Assembly: GCA_964540815.1 (NCBI GenBank)
Contig: CAZIOH010000135.1
Location: forward strand, 1 to 13,023
Direction of reading: 5' to 3'
From: CAZIOH01 sp964540815
GTDB lineage: Bacteria; Myxococcota_A; Polyangia; Fen-1088
Length of the DNA: 13,023 bases
In this document: positions 1 through 6,800 of the stretch, piece after piece
Layout: the number at the start of each line of letters is the position of its first letter
Position numbering within the stretch: the stretch's first letter is position 1
Position numbers and translations under genes: made by a program
The notes under the pieces: generated by a model
The model's database searches: none
Told to the model about the DNA's origin: nothing
The model's input: the letters and a program-made list of their open reading frames with translations, nothing else

Positions 1-611
1 ATGAGGCCGATGGCGGTGGCCACCAGCGCCTCGGCGATGCCGGGGGCGACGGTGGCCAGGTTGGCGGCGCCCTTGGCCCCGATGTTGCGGAAGGAGTTCA
101 TGATGCCCCACACCGTCCCGAACAGGCCGATGAAGGGCCCGGCGCTGGCGGTGGTCCCGAGCAGCGGGACCCGGCTCTCCATCTCGGTGATGGCGGTGGT
201 GCGGGCCCGGTCGAGGGCGCGCTGGATGCTCTCGATGTCCCCGAGGAAGTCCTCCGCCCCGGCCCCCGCCGGTTCGGCGGCCTGCTCCTGGCGGCGGCGC
301 TGCAGCTTGGCGAGCTCGGTGTAGCCGGCGCGAAACACCTCGCTGACCGGGGAGGGGGACGCCGCCTCGGTGGCGCGCCAGATCTCGTCGAGGCGACCGG
401 TCTTCCAGAACATCTCCTGGAAGCGCATCGACCGGTGGGCGGCGTTGGCGAGGTAGATGCTCTTCGAGCCGATGACGAACCAGCAGGCCACCGACATCGT
501 GATGAGCAGGCCCATGACGCCCTTGACCACCGGGGAGGCGTTCAAGATGAGGGGGATGATGTCGAGGCGATCTCCGCCTCCGGCTTGAAGTAGCAGCGGC
601 AACGTCGACAT
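1..611 (-). CDS. tolQ: TolQ/ExbB/MotA-family proton channel subunit, N-terminal part (cut by window edge)
   Basis: Inner-membrane proton-channel subunit of the TolQ/ExbB family, which couples the proton gradient to periplasmic partners with a TolR/ExbD protein. The gene starts at ATG 611 and runs leftward out of the window; 203 codons are visible and the C-terminus is missing. A Shine-Dalgarno stretch GAGGAGAG (minus strand, 628-621) sits 9 bases before the ATG. Residues about 28-50 form the first membrane helix. A soluble segment follows (about 60-145), then the family signature with GPFIGLFGTVWGIM at 158-171 and a TVAPGIAEALVATAIGL segment entering the last helix. The N-terminal pattern resembles TolQ more than biopolymer-transport ExbB, but the downstream genes that would prove a tol-pal operon (tolR, tolA, tolB, pal) lie outside the window. 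The family is certain; the TolQ name is likely. A second paralogue lies at 10477-11181. Confidence 0.88.
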   Translation of the reverse strand, partial: MSTLPLLLQAGGGDRLDIIPLILNASPVVKGVMGLLITMSVACWFVIGSKSIYLANAAHRSMRFQEMFWKTGRLDEIWRATEAASPSPVSEVFRAGYTELAKLQRRRQEQAAEPAGAGAEDFLGDIESIQRALDRARTTAITEMESRVPLLGTTASAGPFIGLFGTVWGIMNSFRNIGAKGAANLATVAPGIAEALVATAIGL

Positions 612-746
612 GGGCGTGCTCTCTCCTCGAGGGGGGGTGGCGCGCATACACCGGAGCCTGGTCCCCCGACGTGATACGCCTTGAATCCAATAACAGACGG
701 GCAGGCATTTTGACACGGCGGGGTCGAAAGCAGAGCCGCTGGCCCG

Positions 747-761
747 ATTTTCGCTAGCATG
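747..761. promoter_or_regulatory. Possible shared divergent -10 element (palindromic GCTAGC)
   Basis: The hexamer GCTAGC (753-758) is its own reverse complement. It lies almost midway between the divergent starts of tolQ (ATG at 611) and the lipoprotein gene (ATG at 899). On the minus strand it reads TGCTAGCGA followed by AAA, an extended -10 pattern (TGn plus TAGCGA). On the plus strand it reads GCTAGCAT, giving TAGCAT. Neither side has a convincing -35. The match is short, so this is suggestive only. Confidence 0.25.
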
Positions 762-825
762 TGCGAGGCGAGGTCCGGGGTCGGCTGGTGACCGGGGGGG
801 CCAGGGCGAGGGGGCGGGCCCTCGG

Positions 826-844
826 GTGAATTCACGCCTATATT
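826..844 (+). promoter_or_regulatory. Perfect 10-bp palindrome followed by a -10-like TATATT
   Basis: GTGAATTCAC (826-835) is a perfect palindrome and is followed three bases later by TATATT (839-844), in a locally AT-rich patch unusual for this window. It lies 55-73 bases upstream of the lipoprotein ATG. TATATT could be the -10 of that gene and the palindrome an operator, but no -35 hexamer is visible at the expected distance. The remainder of the 612-898 spacer shows no gene. Confidence 0.3.
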
Positions 845-898
845 CAAACGTCGTATCGCTGCAGATCTTGTCCTGGAAAAACTTTGGAGGATCACGAG

Positions 899-1345
899 AT
901 GTCGAGGCAATTGCGCACACTGTTGCTGATCGGAGTCACCCTCGCGGCAGGTGGGGGCTTCGGGTGCTTCTCGAACACCGGGGACCGGAACGGTCCGTCG
1001 TGCTCGGGCGGCAGCTATTTTCGGGTCCAGTGGGGGATCGACCACGGCACCGGAACCATCCCGATCGCCTGTGCGGACGCCGTGAGCGCCGCGTATTCCG
1101 TCGAGCTCGACACCGCCGCCGGCCCGGTGCCCGTCAGCCTCTACCTGAGCTGCACGCCCAACAAGGTCTGCTCCACCGGCGAGCCCTGCTATTTCTACGG
1201 AGAGACGGGGGTGGTCCCGGCCGGGACCACGGTCTTGTCGGGGACCCTGCTGTCCGCCGGGGCGGTGGTCGAGACCGTCACGATCCCGTCCGTCACGGTG
1301 CCGCAATGTGATTACGCCGAGGCCGCCTTCCTGTTCACGATCTGA
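899..1345 (+). CDS. Small cysteine-rich exported protein, probable lipoprotein
   Basis: No family recognised. The protein is 148 aa. ATG 899 is chosen because GGAGG (886-890) lies 8 bases before it; a TTG at 884 in the same frame has no such site. Residues 3-22 form a signal peptide (two Arg, then a hydrophobic stretch), ending in G-F-G-C with Cys23. This is a poor but possible lipobox, so it could be a lipoprotein or an ordinary secreted protein. After Cys23 there are exactly six cysteines (35, 58, 85, 91, 97, 137), an even number compatible with three disulfides in an oxidising compartment. The mature part is rich in Gly, Thr, Val and Ser, consistent with a small beta-rich periplasmic or surface protein. 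It is transcribed away from tolQ, and the next gene starts 62 bases downstream. A 6-bp hairpin at 1347-1365 follows but has no T run. Confidence 0.8.
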   Translation: MSRQLRTLLLIGVTLAAGGGFGCFSNTGDRNGPSCSGGSYFRVQWGIDHGTGTIPIACADAVSAAYSVELDTAAGPVPVSLYLSCTPNKVCSTGEPCYFYGETGVVPAGTTVLSGTLLSAGAVVETVTIPSVTVPQCDYAEAAFLFTI

Positions 1346-1390
1346 CCGGCCTGCCCGAAAGGCCGACCAGGAATCGACCCGTCGTTGCTA

Positions 1391-1399
1391 TGCTAGCCT
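1391..1399 (+). promoter_or_regulatory. Extended -10-like TGCTAGCCT directly before the start codon
   Basis: TGCTAGCCT (TGn followed by TAGCCT) ends 8 bases before ATG 1408. No Shine-Dalgarno sequence lies between. Transcription would normally start 6-8 bases after a -10, that is at or almost at the ATG, so the mRNA would be leaderless or nearly so. The same arrangement with identical spacing occurs before the MBL-fold gene at 5061. No -35 is visible, as is allowed for extended -10 promoters. Confidence 0.4.
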
Positions 1400-1407
1400 G
1401 AGCTCGA

Positions 1408-2133
1408 ATGGCCAATTTCCCTCCGCGCCGAGCCCCGCCCCCGAGCTGGATGCGCCCGCTCACCGAGCGACTCACCCCCACCGTTCGCGGTATCGTGGTG
1501 GCACTGAGTCTGGCGTACTTCTTCTTCGTCCTGGTGCCGGCGCTCGAGCCCTGGATGGCGGCCCATCTCCTGCTCGGGCCGCGGCTGTGGGCGGGGGAGC
1601 TCTGGCAACCCTTCACGGCGCTCCTCATCAACACGCATTTTTCGGGGTGGCTCTTCGGACTGATTGGCTTCTGGTGGGTGGGGGCGTTCGTCGAACGCAT
1701 CCGCGGGCAGAAGTTCTTCCTCGGGCTGCTGCTGGCGGGGGGCCTGCTGTCCAACGTGGCGGCCGCGCTCGTCGCGCGGGCCTTCGGGGACTTCACGCCG
1801 CGGGCCGATGCGGCGGGCTTCGCCCTCACGGCGGTCTTCGTGGCCTTCGCCCGCATCTACGGACCACGCCCGGCCCAGATCTGGGGCGCCTTCAGCATGC
1901 GGGCCGACACCTTCACCTGGATGTTGCTCGGGTTCTCGCTGGTGGTCTCGCTGGCGAACCGCGACTGGCCGGGGCTCGCCGCCGAGGTCACCGCCATCGC
2001 CGTCGGCTTCGCCGCCACCGGGCTCGGCGACGCGGTCCTCGCCCGCTTCCGCCAGGGCGCGCGGGCCCGCAAGCTCCGCCGGTACCGGGTCCTCGAGGGC
2101 GGCAAGGACAACCGTCGCCGCGACCTCAACTGA
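1408..2133 (+). CDS. Rhomboid-fold membrane protein lacking the catalytic Ser/His dyad
   Basis: A 241-aa polytopic inner-membrane protein. Visible helices are about 29-46, 80-98, 102-122, 136-151 and 169-205. The order of motifs matches the rhomboid family: GELWQPFTALLINTHF (63-78) corresponds to the W-R-xx-T-x-x-x-x-H region, VGAFVERIRGQKFF (91-104) to the G-xxx-E-xxxG-x-x-x-F region, and DAAGFALTAVFVAF (134-147) to the active-site helix. Active rhomboids have GxSG there with a catalytic Ser; here the sequence is D-A-A-G, with Ala136 at the Ser position. The partner His in the last helix (AHxxGF) also appears absent: TAIAVGF (195-201) puts Ile197 there. I infer a non-proteolytic rhomboid homologue that may bind or escort membrane proteins. 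The C-terminal tail (about 212-241) is strongly basic. No Shine-Dalgarno sequence is visible before the ATG. Rhomboid assignment is probable, loss of catalysis likely. Confidence 0.72.
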   Translation: MANFPPRRAPPPSWMRPLTERLTPTVRGIVVALSLAYFFFVLVPALEPWMAAHLLLGPRLWAGELWQPFTALLINTHFSGWLFGLIGFWWVGAFVERIRGQKFFLGLLLAGGLLSNVAAALVARAFGDFTPRADAAGFALTAVFVAFARIYGPRPAQIWGAFSMRADTFTWMLLGFSLVVSLANRDWPGLAAEVTAIAVGFAATGLGDAVLARFRQGARARKLRRYRVLEGGKDNRRRDLN

Positions 2134-2188
2134 CAGCAGAAACGTCCGTCCGAGGGCGACTTCCCCCGACTTCCGCCGACCTGGCCCA

Positions 2189-2216
2189 TTGCATTCGGCC
2201 CCGGGCCGAGTAATTT
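2189..2216 (+). promoter_or_regulatory. Candidate thiC promoter (TTGCAT-N16-TAATTT)
   Basis: TTGCAT (2189-2194) and TAATTT (2211-2216) are 16 bases apart, and TAATTT lies in one of the few AT-rich spots in the area. The predicted start, near 2223, would place the riboswitch leader entirely downstream. Matches to the sigma-70 consensus are partial. The inverted repeat between the two boxes (TCGGCC / GGCCGA, 2195-2209) followed by TAATTT could alternatively be a weak terminator for the rhomboid-like gene. Confidence 0.4.
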
Positions 2217-2221
2217 GAACC

Positions 2222-2240
2222 GTCCGCCGAGCTGGCGGAC
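2222..2240 (+). other. Perfect 7-bp hairpin just upstream of the TPP aptamer
   Basis: GTCCGCC (2222-2228), loop GAGCT, then GGCGGAC (2234-2240). It would form the very 5' end of the thiC leader if transcription starts near 2223. The 3' arm GGCGGAC occurs again at 2286-2292, immediately after the GCTGAGA motif inside the aptamer, so the 5' arm can pair with either copy. Confidence 0.6.
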
Positions 2241-2242
2241 GA

Positions 2243-2355
2243 AGCTGGGGGAGCCTGCGGGCGTCAAAGGCGCGCAGTGCTGAGAGGCGGACCTGCCAAT
2301 CGCGCGGGCCCGCGACCCCTTGAACCTGCTCCGGGTAATGCCGGCGAAGGAAAGC
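2243..2355 (+). promoter_or_regulatory. TPP (THI element) riboswitch controlling thiC
   Basis: The conserved parts of the thiamine pyrophosphate aptamer are present in order. GGGG (2247-2250) pairs with CCCC (2316-2319) as P2. CTGCG (2255-2259) pairs with CGCAG (2273-2277) as the P3 hairpin. GCTGAGA (2279-2285) is the pyrimidine-binding motif. TTGAACCTG (2320-2328) leads into P4, and CCGG-GTAATG-CCGG (2331-2344) is the P5 hairpin with the TAATG loop, followed by GCGAAGGAA. An extra palindrome CGCGGGCCCGCG (2303-2314) sits between GCTGAGA and the 3' side of P2, where the family tolerates an optional stem. P1 appears short (GCT 2244-2246 with AGC 2353-2355). The aptamer ends at the ribosome-binding region (GAGGA 2356-2360), so control of translation start is the likely mode; no terminator hairpin with a T run is seen. 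The target gene fits the ligand. Confidence 0.95.
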
Positions 2356-2363
2356 GAGGACGG

Positions 2364-4171
<1,808 letters not shown>

Positions 4172-4172
<1 letters not shown>

Positions 4173-4609
4173 TGCGCCGGCGCTCCGGTCGGGCCCTGGG
4201 GATGGTGTTCGCGACCGCGACCGGGGCGATGGTGGGGGCCTGTTCGAATCCCGGCGACGACCCTGGCCCAGCCCTGCCGGTCGAGCCCGCGGCGATCTAC
4301 GCCCAGATGTGCGGGCGCTGCCATGGTGTGGATGGTCGAGGTGATCCCGAGATGAAGAAGACCCTGCCCGTGCGCGACTTCTCGGATCCGAAGTTCCAGG
4401 CGGCGAGCTACGACGCGATTGCCCAGGTCGTGATGACCGGGAAGAACCAGATGCCGGGCTTCGGCGGGGTGCTGTCGGTGCCGAAGATCCAGTCCGTCTC
4501 CGGTTACATCAAGCGGCTCGGCCGGGGCCCTGCGGTGACACCCCGCCCGAGCGCGGCCGCGCCGGCGGCGGGCACCCCTGTCGCTCCGGCTCGCCCTCCG
4601 GAGCACTGA
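4172..4609 (+). CDS. Monohaem cytochrome c lipoprotein
   Basis: A 145-aa exported class I-like cytochrome c. Arg2-Arg4 and a hydrophobic stretch lead to a good lipobox V-G-A-C, so Cys24 is probably lipidated and the protein anchored facing the periplasm. A single haem-binding motif C47-G-R-C50-H51 follows, with G-V-D-G-x-G behind it as in many small cytochromes. The distal axial ligand is likely Met94 in NQMPGFG. Residues about 115-145 are a Pro/Ala-rich flexible tail. The start ATG shares its A with the TGA of thiC (TGATG), so translation is coupled and the gene falls under the same TPP-controlled message. This is odd: a periplasmic electron carrier has no obvious part in thiamine synthesis. 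It may simply be read through, or may link redox state to the pathway. The electron partner is unknown. Confidence 0.9.
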
Positions 4610-4658
4610 CCGCGCACGGCCACGGAAGCGCCTCGCGGCGCGGCCCCGGAATGAAGGG

Positions 4659-4704
4659 GTCCCCTCTCCCTGACCCTCTCCCCGCTTCCGCGGGGCGAGG
4701 GGAC
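4659..4704. repeat. REP-like intergenic palindrome
   Basis: CCCTCTCCCCGC (4674-4685), loop TTCC, GCGGGGCGAGGG (4690-4701) forms a 12-bp stem with one mismatch. An outer arm, GTCCCCTC (4659-4666), is exactly complementary to GAGGGGAC (4697-4704), so two 5' arms compete for one 3' arm. Pyrimidine-rich arms of this kind are typical of dispersed intergenic palindromes in GC-rich bacteria. It could act as a transcript end for the thiC-cytochrome unit, although no T run follows. Confidence 0.6.
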
Positions 4705-4803
4705 AAGACGGAGGGGGCGGCATTCGGCCTTCATCCCAAGGAAGGGACGTTCGAGACGCAGCGCCATCCGCCAGGATCACCCCGGTTCTTGTGGTTGATC
4801 GGA

Positions 4804-4820
4804 GGTTGGCTTTGCCAACC
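4804..4820. repeat. Short perfect hairpin
   Basis: GGTTGGC (4804-4810), loop TTT, GCCAACC (4814-4820). The stem is stable but lacks a flanking T run on either strand, so it is not a standard intrinsic terminator. It lies in the 4610-5060 stretch, where I see no credible gene. Confidence 0.45.
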
Positions 4821-4869
4821 GGAGATGGCATCAGCAAAGCAGATCCGGGCCCGATTCTAGTCGTCCGTC

Positions 4870-5020
4870 GGGAGGGGCCCGCGGGGAGGGNNNNNNNNNN
4901 NNNNNNNNNNNNNNNNNNNNNNNNNNNNNNNNNNNNNNNNNNNNNNNNNNNNNNNNNNNNNNNNNNNNNNNNNNNNNNNNNNNNNNNNNNGGGAGGGGCC
5001 CGCGGGGAGGGGCCCGCCCC
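4870..5020. repeat. 14-bp GC-rich tandem repeat interrupted by a 100-N assembly gap
   Basis: The unit GGGAGGGGCCCGCG repeats. One and a half copies end at 4890, then 100 N (4891-4990), then the same 21 bases recur at 4991-5011 and run on to a second near-complete copy. The exact length of the N run marks a scaffold gap of unknown size. The array either continues inside the gap or the two contig ends overlap. The G-runs could form quadruplexes, and GGGCCC is self-complementary. It ends 40 bases before the MBL-fold gene. Confidence 0.8.
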
Positions 5021-5043
5021 TTCCCGCGCTCTGCCGTGAACAG

Positions 5044-5052
5044 TGCTAGACA
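5044..5052 (+). promoter_or_regulatory. Extended -10-like TGCTAGACA directly before the start codon
   Basis: TGCTAGACA (TGn followed by TAGACA) ends 8 bases before ATG 5061, exactly as before the rhomboid-like gene at 1408. No Shine-Dalgarno sequence lies between, so a leaderless or nearly leaderless mRNA is expected. No -35 is visible. Confidence 0.4.
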
Positions 5053-5060
5053 GATCCGCC

Positions 5061-5963
5061 ATGCGGATCAAACGTCGATACTGGATTCCGGTCGCGATCG
5101 TGGCGGTGCTCTGGGGCGCCAAGCACTTCTTGCTGGATACAGCGGCCGGGCCGGCCGGCGCGTTCGTGATCGATCTGCCGGCTCTGCACCGGGCGGCCGT
5201 CACCGGCGGGACATTGCCCGAGCGGATCGAGGTCGAGCGCATCGGAACCTTCGCGTTTCCGCAGAGCATGGTGGTGGCGGGCGAGGGCCTCTTCCGGATG
5301 CACCCCATGGTGCTGCTCTCCCATCGGGTGGTGTGGCGCGACCGATCGGTGATCATCGATACGGCGATGTCCCCCGAGGCCGCCAAGAAGATGCCCGGCA
5401 GCCAGGCGGATCTGGCCGCCTACGCCCGCATGCAGGCGGCCATTCGCAAGGCGGACGCGGTGGTGTTCACCCACGAGCACCCCGACCACGTCGGCGGCGC
5501 CGCCCGGGCTCCCGGCTTCGCGCAGCTGGCCAGCGAGATCCTGATGACCCGGGAGCAGCTCACGAGCCCCAAGCTCGATCGCGACGAATTCCCGCCGGGA
5601 GGGCTGGCCGCCGTCACCCAGGTGGACTACCAGGGGGTGCAGGCCATCGCGGGCGGGGTGGTGCTGCAGAAGGCGCCCGGTCATTCGCCGGGCACCCAGC
5701 TCATCTATGTCGAGCTCGCGAATGGGACCCGCTTCCTGTTCGTGGGTGATATCGCCTGGTCCTTCGACAACATCCGCGAGCAGCGCGGCCGGCCGGCCAT
5801 CGCCCAGCTCCTCATGAAGGAGGACCGGGGAGCCGTGGCGGCGCAGGTGCAGGCGATCGCGAACCTCCCGCCAGACGTGCACGTGATCGTCGCGCACGAT
5901 CCGGTGGCGCTCGACAGCGACCTTCGATCCGGGCTCTACCACCAGGGCTTCACCGGGCTCTGA
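5061..5963 (+). CDS. Membrane-anchored metallo-beta-lactamase-fold hydrolase
   Basis: A 300-aa protein of the MBL superfamily. ATG 5061 is preferred over an in-frame GTG at 5043, because the GTG would overlap the promoter-like TGCTAG and add residues before an otherwise normal anchor. Residues 2-6 are basic and 7-25 hydrophobic, giving an uncleaved N-terminal anchor or signal with no lipobox; the catalytic domain would lie in the periplasm. The metal-binding set is complete: H138-x-H140-x-D142-H143 (THEHPDHVGG), H208 in APGHSPG, D230 in VGDIAW and H279 in VIVAHDP. VVWRDRSVIIDTAM (90-103) is the usual first strand-turn, with D100. An intact dinuclear site implies an active hydrolase, but the substrate cannot be read from sequence; lactonase, phosphodiesterase or glyoxalase-II-like activities are all possible. 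It is a single-gene unit. Confidence 0.9.
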   Translation: MRIKRRYWIPVAIVAVLWGAKHFLLDTAAGPAGAFVIDLPALHRAAVTGGTLPERIEVERIGTFAFPQSMVVAGEGLFRMHPMVLLSHRVVWRDRSVIIDTAMSPEAAKKMPGSQADLAAYARMQAAIRKADAVVFTHEHPDHVGGAARAPGFAQLASEILMTREQLTSPKLDRDEFPPGGLAAVTQVDYQGVQAIAGGVVLQKAPGHSPGTQLIYVELANGTRFLFVGDIAWSFDNIREQRGRPAIAQLLMKEDRGAVAAQVQAIANLPPDVHVIVAHDPVALDSDLRSGLYHQGFTGL

Positions 5964-6000
5964 CGGGGCCGGGGCCAGGGAACCCCGAGGCTCCGCGCGG

Positions 6001-6147
6001 TCAGAGATCAGGAGCGGGCGGGGGCGCGGACGGGTCGGAGATCGCGCGGCTCAGGGGCACGGCGCAGCCGGCCGTCAGCAGCAGCAAGCCCGACGCGAAC
6101 GCGACCTGGCGTGCATCCTTGCATCGAGTCAGCGCGCGTGCGCGCAA
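6001..6147 (-). CDS. Possible small lipoprotein (48 aa)
   Basis: Reading leftward from a TTG at 6147, the frame encodes a basic N-terminus, a hydrophobic run and a good lipobox L-T-A-G-C with Cys28, then a short Pro-rich tail ending at TGA 6001. This is what tiny bacterial lipoproteins look like. Against it: there is no Shine-Dalgarno sequence, the start codon is TTG, and the frame stays open upstream without coding character. It may be real, a remnant, or chance. It converges with the MBL-fold gene, 37 bases away. Confidence 0.3.
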   Translation of the reverse strand: MRARALTRCKDARQVAFASGLLLLTAGCAVPLSRAISDPSAPPPAPDL

Positions 6148-6306
6148 TGGGGTTGCACGGATGCCAGCCCCGGCCCGCCGAGATGGTGGGGCAAAGAGGC
6201 TCGAGCGCTGGCTGGCGCCGGCTGGCGCAGCAGGGTGGCCGGTCGTCGCACCCGAGGTGATCCTCGCACTCCAAGTGTCTGTCTCCACACACGTTCCCCC
6301 CGATCC

Positions 6307-6345
6307 CGGCATGTTGCGTCGGCGTGTTGCGCCGGCATGATGCAT
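6307..6345 (+). repeat. Three tandem 13-bp repeats, probable activator-binding sites
   Basis: Three head-to-tail 13-mers with no spacers: CGGCATGTTGCGT, CGGCGTGTTGCGC, CGGCATGATGCAT. Units 1 and 2 share 11 of 13 bases, units 1 and 3 share 10. They lie in a non-coding stretch 38 bases upstream of the sigma-54 element at 6384, about 64-102 bases before its predicted start site. That is the normal distance for upstream activating sequences of NtrC-type proteins, and such a protein is encoded next door (6801-8231). Binding by that protein is inferred. The rest of 5964-6458 shows no supported gene beyond the doubtful 6001-6147. Confidence 0.65.
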
Positions 6346-6383
6346 TGAAGCACGGGCATCGCGGGCCCGGTACCGAGCTGGCG

Positions 6384-6398
6384 GGCACTCTCGTTGCA
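6384..6398 (+). promoter_or_regulatory. Sigma-54 (RpoN) -24/-12 promoter
   Basis: GGCAC (6384-6388), five bases, TTGCA (6394-6398). The GG of the -24 box and the GC of the -12 box are exactly 12 bases apart, the strict sigma-54 spacing. The consensus is TGGCAC-N5-TTGCA/T; only the leading T is replaced by G here. The predicted start is near 6409, upstream of the leader ORF at 6459 and the small acidic gene at 6534. An NtrC-family activator gene lies immediately beyond. Confidence 0.65.
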
Positions 6399-6458
6399 AT
6401 CGTCAGGGGGCAGCGGGGCGCACCCGCCCATAGACGAGATTGGAGGAGCGAATTGTCC

Positions 6459-6533
6459 ATGCGAATGACTCTCTGGCGGCTGCGCCCGGGCAGGGCTCAC
6501 GGATGCGATCCGCAACGGAGAAGGAGGCCATAG
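6459..6533 (+). CDS. 24-codon leader ORF abutting the next gene
   Basis: GGAGGAG (6442-6448) lies 10 bases before ATG 6459. The ORF encodes 24 residues, rich in Arg, and its TAG (6531-6533) is directly followed by the ATG of the next gene. The last sense codons are CGG AGA AGG AGG CCA. The AGA/AGG Arg codons, rare in GC-rich genomes, coincide with the Shine-Dalgarno sequence of the downstream gene. Ribosomes translating the leader would therefore cover and then release that site. It is likely a coupling or regulatory leader rather than a functional peptide; translation is not proven. Confidence 0.4.
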   Translation: MRMTLWRLRPGRAHGCDPQRRRRP

Positions 6534-6785
6534 ATGGCGCCCCCCCCAGCTCGCGGGGTCGCCCTTCGCGACACAGATGATGAGGAGGATGCGGCACCCG
6601 AACAGGACTTCGAGTGGGTGGAAGAACAGTTCTTCGAGCTCGGGGACCAGATGTCCGAATGGGCGGAGCAGGTGCTCCCGGCAAACCCAGCGACCGCCCC
6701 CTCGCTGGTCCAGAGGCTCTTCGGCTCCCGCACGCAAGGTCAGGAGGAGCCCGCGGCCGGGGACCCGCTCGAGCCCGACTCTTGA
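6534..6785 (+). CDS. Small, highly acidic protein of unknown function
   Basis: No family recognised. 83 aa. A strong Shine-Dalgarno AAGGAGG (6521-6527) lies 6 bases before ATG 6534. The protein has 20 Asp/Glu against 4 Arg, with no Lys, Cys or His. Residues 13-19 are an acidic patch. Residues about 25-47 (with FEWVEEQFFELG and MSEWAEQV) look like an amphipathic helix with Trp, Phe and Glu repeats. The remainder is Pro/Ala-rich and probably flexible. There is no signal peptide or membrane segment, so it is cytoplasmic as read. It follows a sigma-54 promoter with upstream repeats and converges with the NtrC-type regulator gene, whose stop is only 15 bases away; it is the best candidate target of that regulator. 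Possible roles are an adaptor, an inhibitor or a DNA mimic; none is supported beyond charge. Confidence 0.75.
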   Translation: MAPPPARGVALRDTDDEEDAAPEQDFEWVEEQFFELGDQMSEWAEQVLPANPATAPSLVQRLFGSRTQGQEEPAAGDPLEPDS

Positions 6786-6800
6786 CGGAGAGCCCGTTCT

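Noticed and set aside
709..715. Perfect TTGACA on the plus strand as a -35 box
   Set aside because: No -10-like hexamer lies 15-19 bases downstream; the nearest candidate, TAGCAT, is about 39 bases away.
1347..1365. Hairpin CGGCCT/AGGCCG after the lipoprotein gene as a terminator
   Set aside because: Only 6 bp with a 7-base loop and no T run on either strand.
4504..4767. Short minus-strand frames across the region after the cytochrome gene
   Set aside because: They translate the REP-like palindrome and the cytochrome antisense; peptides of this style are typical false genes over intergenic repeats.
5046..5942. 298-codon minus-strand frame opposite the MBL-fold gene
   Set aside because: The plus strand encodes a complete metal-binding site in order, and the antisense product shows no domain.
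6129..6737. Several 60-200 codon minus-strand frames across the sigma-54 promoter region
   Set aside because: They overlap each other and the well-initiated acidic gene, lack ribosome-binding sites and show no coding character.
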